Shown here one piece after another: positions 57,316-64,000 of a stretch of DNA of 64,000 nt. Below the pieces are notes generated by a model. It saw only the letters and a program-made list of their open reading frames with translations. It was not told the origin of the DNA and made no database searches. Position 1 is the first letter of the stretch. The number at the start of each line of letters is the position of its first letter. Source of the stretch: Brasenia schreberi (Eukaryota > Streptophyta > Magnoliopsida > Nymphaeales > Cabombaceae). The stretch covers positions 35,049,001-35,113,000 of the forward strand of contig JAYKKT010000090.1 in NCBI GenBank assembly GCA_036023115.1. Direction: 5' to 3'. Made by a program: the position numbers and the translations under genes.

Positions 57316-58912
57316 AATCAACCTGTACAAATTAAGTCCTTTAGCCTTCAACATACATTGTGATTTCTTTCTTGGAGATTCCACGTCTAAATTGATGCTG
57401 AATCTGCAGTAATGCCCATCGGAATTGTTGTTTTATCAAAGGAGGTGCTTCTGTAAAGCATATTGCACGTAGGAAACAAAATTTAAGGGATTCTGTATCT
57501 TCTGGATTTCATGGTCAATGTGGGAAACAGTTGACAATGTGATGTGCTAAATGAATGTATTTTGTTTGGTCAGGTTGTGCGATGTGTTATGTCTCCATCT
57601 CTTCCATACCAGACAATTTCATTTTAAAGATGATTCACACCACATCAATTTACGGCGATGTGTATCACCACCTTAACTAATTCCGGCCTTTCAATGTTTC
57701 GTGTTCTCTCAATCCGACTGATACTACCATTATCTACACGTTCTCTCTCCTCCCTCTCTCTCTCTCTCACACACACACACGCAGAAATGCAGATGCACTT
57801 GCAGTTGCTCACACATGCACATGAATGTATGTTCGCAAGCAGCTTGCATCGACACTCGCCTGCAGCATATTGTACGTGCACACAAACAGTTTACGTCAAG
57901 GATCTCTTAACACATAACTCGACTTGTGACCTGTATCCCTTAACATTAAACACTTACGGCAATTATGTATAGAAGTTTATCCACACTCTAGCGTCATGAT
58001 GCTTTTTGACTAAGGAAAAGGTCTTTGGGTTCCTAGCGAAAGTATTTTGTGTTATTCTTCTGTTGACCATTTGTTTTTACACAAATGTGCATAAACACAT
58101 ACACACGCACATACATATGTATATCCTCATTTCTTGGTTTTTGCATACGCTGTTTCTTGTGTTCCGTTTCCATACTCGTTTTGATTTTTGTCATAAAATA
58201 TGGTCTTGTACCATCTTTGGTCACTTTTGTTAGAAGCACCACAGAAGGAAATCGAAAACCAGTCATCTTTGTGGAGACGGACAGGCATGATAAGAATATA
58301 TCAATTCAAACTGTGGGTGGGGACGCATGGGAGGATTTCTGTTTACCGGAACGATTTTTCTAGTTGTCTTGGACTAAGGACGGCAGTTCCACTTTTATTG
58401 AGTGTTCATTGTTGCAAGCCAGTCTTAAAACTTAAAGTGGCAATAAGCGTCAATAATGCATCGGATCCCACCTACTGTGAAAAGATTGATTAAAGTTAAG
58501 GTTAAGACTTTCTAATGAGTTATTAATGGAATCTCTCTTTGCCGATTTCCTTAATCTATAGATTTAAACATCGTTCACTAACGGGACGTTGATTGAGGAC
58601 CGAGTTGGACCCTGCAAACCTATGACAGAAATGAAATGCAGAAAAATGTGATTCTTACAAATTAACTGATGCGTGGGCTGTCAGCAGTACGTAGCGCTGA
58701 GTACTGTTGGTTATATCTTTGTCCAAGTTGTCAAAACTTTACCATGAAGGCCAGACAATAACCCATCGACATAGTCAAATCCATAAATGCTGGAGATACA
58801 GTTTGGTTTTCGACTTACAAGTCAAGCAAAAGAAAGGACTGCTGACATTTGCCGTCTGCCATGTTCTTCTCCTTCCAACTTCCAACTTAGGTTGTGGGAC
58901 TTGATACACACA

Positions 58913-58971
<59 letters not shown>

Positions 58972-59513
58972 GTCAAGGCAAACCGTTTCTTCTTTATCGA
59001 TCATGTCATCTAATCAGTGTCCATTGATTACCAACCAATTATTTGTTTACATCTCATCGCAGCTGTAACTCTAATTTTGTAAATGTGGCGCATACAAACC
59101 CGCTGGTTTCTACAAAGAACTCTCTACAGTATGTTAAAAGTAGCTGCTGTTACGGGTTTATGTTATGTCTGCTTGTTTTAGCTAATTGAAGCGTAAGTCT
59201 GGGGCTCTCAAGAGCCAACTCTTCTGCAGTGCACCGATGTTCGTCTTATTTTTGCTAGTTAGAGGTAAGGACAATCGTAGCCACACACGAATAGTCATTA
59301 TCTGAAGAAAAGGGGGAGACTCGTGGGTCCTATGTTTTGCATAGAAGGGCGCATGACACTAATAAGAGACTTGCAATCGAAGCAAGGAATTTCATCACTG
59401 TATACAGTCTACAAATTCATCACACCTCCTTATAGTTCGCTTTCCACTGTCACATTGTCTAATTCTAAACTAACAAAGAATGTAATTAGGTGTACAAGTT
59501 GTGAGGGCATTAA
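57316..59513. other. Intergenic between RGLG and the lipase
   Basis: The first few hundred bases are likely RGLG 3' UTR. Contents include a CT-CA low-complexity patch (57745-57783) and a CA-GA microsatellite (58905-58968). Several overlapping small frames at 58006-58493 show no domain. Confidence 0.45.
58905..58968. repeat. Microsatellite (CA)13-(GA)19
   Basis: A pure CA run (58905-58930) is joined to a pure GA run (58931-58968). Confidence 0.97.
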
Positions 59514-61064
59514 TTAAGCGACATTGCTCAGAGCCTTTTGCAGGTGAATATGAGTGTCAGGGGGGTGCGATTCGGTCGGCCGTGGCGGTATGACCCACCG
59601 TCCGTCCGGGCCCCTGACCAACCCTTTGTTCTCATCCTGTCTCCAAGAGGGTGGCAGCTCAAGCTCATCTTTCAAGAAATCACTGCTCTTGTTAACAAGA
59701 GCTACGTCTCTGCGACTTGCCGAACTAAACCCACGATCCTTCCCATGATAACCATCAACAAGGTGAAGAAGGGCCTCCAAGTTGTGGAAGTTGGCTAAAT
59801 CCTCTGATTCCTTTAAGTATGGTGAGACTTTGTGATCAAGGGCAAGCTCCACTCCCACATGAGAAAAGCTCCATGGATAGTGCAGCAAGTCCTCAACGAC
59901 CTTCTCTATTTGCTCGACCTTTTCATTGACGACTAGCCCTGGTACTTTTGGCACCATATCATGAATATTGAGTACCCTCAGAACCTTGAGCCCTAGGTCC
60001 ACGCACCTCTCCTTGAACCTAGTATTGCCCACCCTGGGTCCAGAAAATGAGAACACTGTAGTCGGTATTTTGGACCCGTCAGGCCTAGTGGTGAGTCCCA
60101 TCTCAGCTATGTCATATGCACTAAGTGTAGCCAAGGCTGAGCCTAGGCTGTGCCCCGTTATTGAAATGCTCAGTTCCTCATCTTTATAAAAGTCTACCAA
60201 CCTCTTGACCTCTGAAAGGATCTGTTCCTTAGCTGAATATTTGCAATATGGGGCTTGTGAGTCCTCGTGGTGTTCCTTCTCGGTGTAGAGGTCCAAGAAC
60301 CCCGACTCAACCTGGATGGAGTCATCGTCTACTTTGCCGAATTTTGCGGGTTGGAGGACGTCCATGAGGTCCTCGATCCATTCCATGCGTGTTACTGTTC
60401 CTCGCCATGCAATGACGATGTCACGCCGACCAAGGCGTTCGATCTCTTTCGGGTCATCGCACACCGCGACATATCCGATCCAATTAGACCTGCTGCTCCA
60501 TGCCTTCTTATGGTTGGAGTGCCTGAAGAACTTCCCGATCTTCTGGTTGCTTGCTGCATAGAGATACCGGTTGACTCGGTACCCATGATCGGAGATGCCA
60601 ACCTTTTGGAAGAAGGAGGCCGAGTCGTACTGGCAAGTCCCGAAGTACTTGGAGTGTATGTCCCAATCGAACGCGTCATAGCAAGCTTGAGTGAATTCGC
60701 CATAGCGGAGGATTTCAGACCGTAAAACTGGGTCGATGGGATCCAACATCCCTTCCCAATTGTTAGAACCATGAATTTTCCTCCATTTTTCTGCTATGTC
60801 TTTCATATTTGCTACTCCCACCATCTCGGATTTTTCCATATCTTGATTGTACTGACTGAAAATGGAGGTTGCTCGGGCAATAGTGGACGTTCGTACTCGG
60901 CTGGCCGTAGATGAGGGATGTGCAGTTGAGCAAGGGAAATAAATGGATCTTGCCGGCGAAGACTGATGCTGGAATGATGAACGAGGTGGAGATGAAGATG
61001 TGGAGTTGACAGCCGTTCTTGTGGGAGAGCTAAATGATAAAAAGGAAGCCATTGAATAAAACAA
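59514..61064 (-). CDS. Plastid phospholipase A1 of DAD1-like (PLA1-I gamma) type
   Basis: This class-3 lipase family hydrolyses the sn-1 acyl chain of plastid galactolipids and phosphatidylcholine, feeding among others the jasmonate pathway. It is one uninterrupted exon of 516 codons, about the family length (500-550). Residues 1-65 are Ser/Thr/Arg-rich and nearly free of acidic residues, fitting a chloroplast transit peptide. The mature part has WEGMLDPIDPVLRSEILRYG, the FGTCQY box, IAWRGTVTRMEWIEDL and the nucleophile elbow SITGHSLGSALATL (Ser306). SGPRVGNTRF and NIHDMVPKVPG (Asp369) follow, then the C-terminal HNLEALLHLVDGYHG with the catalytic His (His427 or His434). It ends with VRGPDGRWVIPPRP. 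A second Met (codon 5, MASF) is an equally likely start and resembles transit-peptide starts. The gene looks intact. I cannot say which gamma subclass. Confidence 0.94.
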   Translation of the reverse strand: MFYSMASFLSFSSPTRTAVNSTSSSPPRSSFQHQSSPARSIYFPCSTAHPSSTASRVRTSTIARATSIFSQYNQDMEKSEMVGVANMKDIAEKWRKIHGSNNWEGMLDPIDPVLRSEILRYGEFTQACYDAFDWDIHSKYFGTCQYDSASFFQKVGISDHGYRVNRYLYAASNQKIGKFFRHSNHKKAWSSRSNWIGYVAVCDDPKEIERLGRRDIVIAWRGTVTRMEWIEDLMDVLQPAKFGKVDDDSIQVESGFLDLYTEKEHHEDSQAPYCKYSAKEQILSEVKRLVDFYKDEELSISITGHSLGSALATLSAYDIAEMGLTTRPDGSKIPTTVFSFSGPRVGNTRFKERCVDLGLKVLRVLNIHDMVPKVPGLVVNEKVEQIEKVVEDLLHYPWSFSHVGVELALDHKVSPYLKESEDLANFHNLEALLHLVDGYHGKDRGFSSASRRDVALVNKSSDFLKDELELPPSWRQDENKGLVRGPDGRWVIPPRPTESHPPDTHIHLQKALSNVA

Positions 61065-61241
61065 TAAACAAATGAATTACCAGCCAACAGTATCAGATAT
61101 CACCAGGCTGATTGAAGAAATGAAATGATTATGAAATCGATAGTAATGATATAGGTGAAGGGTTCAAAGAATATTGTGTGTTAAGGATGAAGGTAGCTAT
61201 GCTTTTGCATGCAAATGAATGGTGGTGCTGCTCCATACTCA

Positions 61242-61249
61242 TATTTATA
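61242..61249 (-). promoter_or_regulatory. TATA box of the lipase gene
   Basis: On the minus strand cctataaatatgag lies about 180 bases before the ATG. It is a near-consensus plant TATA box and predicts a leader of about 145-150 nt, which reads AT-rich and open. Confidence 0.6.
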
Positions 61250-62159
61250 GGCATGACATATTGAATAGTATGATGATCTTGGTCATAAATGATCGACTTG
61301 CCATTGATGTTTAGATGGTGTATATGAAAGTTATATATTTTAGAAACCTTACGTTAGTTTCTGTATTTATGTACTTAAATTTTAGAGAATTACAGCACCC
61401 CTGATGAGAAACAGTTTCCCTGTCTTCGTATACTTCTGTGAGAATTCTCCTTTGAAACGGTTAGTGAAGTGGCTGGCCGGAGTTGAATGAGTCAGCTTAT
61501 AAACCCCACTTTATATCAAGTTTCTTGGAGACCCGGAGGTCTGACCAAGATGGGTCCGCCTAGTTTGGTTTAGTGCCCAAGCCGAGTGATCAAGTCCCTT
61601 GTTAGAATTGTATTGGAATCATTAAAATCTTCCGAGATTGGGCCGAATCGAATCAGCAATCGTGGATTCATATAAGACATACATAGCAATGCAAGGAAAC
61701 TCTTCAAACTATTTGGACTTAAAACGAAGGAATCGGATCCTCATCACAAATGAATCAACCTGTTTATGATCAATTCATAACTCGAGACAAACAGATCAAA
61801 AAGTTTATACTCATGTCCTCCCGAATTTAAAAAAACAAAAAATCAGGTCATGTATAGGTTAAGTTTTTGACACAAACACGAAAAACCATAACACTATATC
61901 CGGAAACACAAAATCGCTAGCATCCAACATGAAAACCCCACAAACACCTGACCCCAGAAGCTTTGTGTTCATGCCCTCTCAAAGTAACACAAAATAAAAT
62001 CAGATCGTGTTCAAGTTGACATGTTTAATTCTAAAACAAAACTGCACAACCGAAAATCATCTACAAATTGCAAATTTGAGTATTTCTTGGTGACCATTCA
62101 TTGGGCGTAGTAGGTTATCATCTGGAGCATTGCTCGGAAAAGTTCAAAATAAAAGGTAT

Positions 62160-62345
62160 CAGCTTGATTGAAATTGGCTCGGTTCATCCATGTGAATAGA
62201 CTGGCCGGTTTTGAACCGGCCCGGTGGTTGGAACCGGAACTGAATTGGGTCAGGAAACAGCTGAAATCGAAACCGGCAAAACTAGATCCAGAACCAGAGA
62301 TTACCCGGTTTAGGTTCGTTTCGTTAGTGTTGGGACAGAGGCGGT
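62160..62345. repeat. Degenerate AACCGG repeat
   Basis: ttttgaaccggcccggtggttggaaccgg and ccagaaccagagattacccggttt form a roughly self-complementary segment, similar in word content to 8575-9010. Confidence 0.5.
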
Positions 62346-63179
62346 TAAGCACTTGAGATGAACATGCTGCATATGACTTTGGCCTGTCTTCATGGAGGTT
62401 AGATTGAAGGAGGGCAAGAAACTTATGACGTGTATCTGCTTCTTCTTTGGGAACAACTTCCGTATGACACTTTTACAAGGAAAACAAACTATTAAAAAAT
62501 TAATATGAGAAACATAATTCCGATTGGTCTACCAGTGACAAAAGGAAAGGAGTGGCAGGGAAAATCTATTGACAAATTCTATTTTTGTAATAATCATAAT
62601 AAGTTTATAATAATAAAATAACACCAATGAAAACACTTAACAATATGTACTTTTCAATATTTTGATTAAATAATTAACAAGAAATTCACTATGTCTACGA
62701 ATGGTTCATAAGCGCAATGGACCCACCAAAGAAAAGCCTTTAGATATATTCTTTGGCAATGGACCCAGCCTCGATCGAACTCAATGATACGATGTGGAGA
62801 GATCGAGGACCCACCAACCGATATATCTCATTCTCAATTGTCAGAAAATATCAGGATATTTTTAAAAACGCGATATTCATGGTGAACGTAGATGTAAAGC
62901 TATTGTGTAAATCTCACTATTGCCAATACGTGAAAAAAACAAGCGTAGTACACTTGAAATAGGGTAGACAGAACAAAGAACAGGCATGGATGGGCTGAAA
63001 GAAAGGCACTGCCAAGAATGTTAAAACGACTTGCTCTAGCCTAATGGGAAATAAGATGCAGAACAAAGCCTGTGCCGATTTTAGTGCCCATTTTGATGCA
63101 CAAATGAGATGTATTTGCAACAGTCACTTATATTGAATGATGTGTAAAAGAAGTCATATAGAATTATATGCTTAGAGAT

Positions 63180-63300
63180 GGTCAGTACCGAACCGGTTCG
63201 ACGGTTTCAATCGGAATTGAACCTTAACTAAGAACCGTTGAAACCGGTTTGAAAACCGAGGAACACTCGGTTTGGTTCCGGTTTCACTTTCCGTGGAACC
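63180..63300. repeat. Degenerate AACCGG repeat
   Basis: accgaaccggttcgacggtttc, gttgaaaccggtttgaaaaccg and ggtttggttccggtttc repeat the same words in both orientations over 120 nt. Confidence 0.5.
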
Positions 63301-64000
63301 TTCTCTTTTCAAACTCCATCTTGGCATTTAAAGAAAATACAAAGTCGCCTTCGCTCCATTCCATGCCAGTTCCCAGAGTTTCTACAGGTAATGCTGCCAC
63401 AGAATGAGTATGGTCGATCCAGATTGATAGAAAATAGTTCAGGTCCAGATCCAAAACATGGTATGGTGTAAATTATGCACGCAGCACACAAAAAGGTAAC
63501 GGCCTATTCCTAAAAGCTGCTTCCTTTTCAACCCAACAATGTGGGTGAAGTGATATAGAATAGAAGATCAGGTTGGTAAAAGAAAAGAATAAAGTAATGT
63601 TTGGCACCATAACCCATCATTCATGTTATCTTTAACAGTAAATGAACACCAAATGATTTTTCCCTGTAGTAGCTTCCGCAGTTCTTTTACTCGACGTTCC
63701 TTCTTTTCCTCCTTGAACGCGTGTGTCCGTCGGTAAAGTGAATTTTCTATATGGATACTCGTTGTAAGCGAACTTGCTGAAGCTACATGTATCTCTCAAC
63801 GGTATACGTCAACAAATCTCAAAAACAGAAGGACAATGCAAATAAAGTATACCTTCAAAAAGTACATATATATTTTTTATATTTAAATCACAATCATTTA
63901 TCACCAAAAATCGATACTCTTTCTTTCTTTCTCTCTATATAAATAAACTCGTATATACTGTTTCCACACTTTGATATTAATAAATCTAAACAAATCTCAA

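Larger units (their letters stand above)
61250..64000. other. Right-edge intergenic; repeats only
   Basis: Two degenerate CCGGTTT-type repeats lie at 62160-62345 and 63180-63300. No coding region is seen. The part next to the TATA box is the lipase promoter. A short ctttctttctttctctc run occurs at 63921-63937. Confidence 0.45.

Noticed and set aside
58006..58493. Overlapping small frames downstream of RGLG
   Set aside because: They overlap in several phases and on both strands without any domain.
60267..60725. 152-codon plus-strand frame inside the lipase gene
   Set aside because: It is the antisense shadow of the PLA1 coding sequence.
1..64000. CRISPR arrays, operons, rRNA genes
   Set aside because: None seen. 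The repeats are microsatellites or transposon remnants, and the genes are spliced eukaryotic genes.

Overview
The window is nuclear DNA of a flowering plant. The genes are spliced with GT-AG introns and encode plant-specific families (a PMT/QUASIMODO-type methyltransferase, an RGLG copine-RING ligase, a BIC cryptochrome inhibitor, a plastid DAD1-like lipase). The rest is AT-rich, full of microsatellites, and littered with hAT, Ty1-copia, RTE-LINE, SINE-like and LTR fragments. The species cannot be fixed from sequence alone.

Layout. 1-2.4 kb: a bL36-type ribosomal protein gene on the minus strand. 2.5-6.0 kb: a decayed hAT transposon (hAT-1). 6-11 kb: repeats, including a copia gag relic. 11.2-13.2 kb: a 5'-truncated YUCCA (auxin biosynthesis) remnant. 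13.8 kb: a SINE-like element. 15.4-22.3 kb: an intact 8-coding-exon PMT-type methyltransferase on the minus strand, with a 5'-UTR intron. 25.4-28.3 kb: a broken gibberellin 20-oxidase-like gene. 30.0-32.2 kb: a probable solo LTR. 34.3-34.8 kb: a single-exon BIC gene on the minus strand. 36 kb: an RTE LINE remnant. 38.6-49.9 kb: a second hAT element (hAT-2) about 11.2 kb long, swollen by nested retroelements. 52.9-57.3 kb: an intact 11-exon RGLG-type E3 ligase. 59.5-61.1 kb: an intact single-exon plastid phospholipase A1. 61.1-64 kb: repeats only.

The most unusual object is a 2.8-kb non-autonomous LTR retrotransposon at 41683-44457. It has paired LTRs of about 320 bp, a tRNA-Met-type primer site, a polypurine tract and a perfect 5-bp target duplication (agagc). 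It carries no gag or pol. Its interior holds pieces of at least three unrelated host coding sequences: a PPR protein, a RanBP2-type zinc-finger protein of the VAR3/OZ1 type, and the GTPase domain of chloroplast SRP receptor cpFtsY. The last two lie joined in one reading frame, broken by stops.

Other notable points are a roughly 284-bp triplication inside the RGLG gene that leaves two decayed copies of exon 8 in intron 7, and the 7-of-8-bp flanking match that supports hAT-2 being one nested element. In the GA20ox-like relic the second iron-ligand histidine is replaced by tyrosine. The living genes do not form a cluster or a common pathway; this is ordinary plant gene spacing broken up by transposons.
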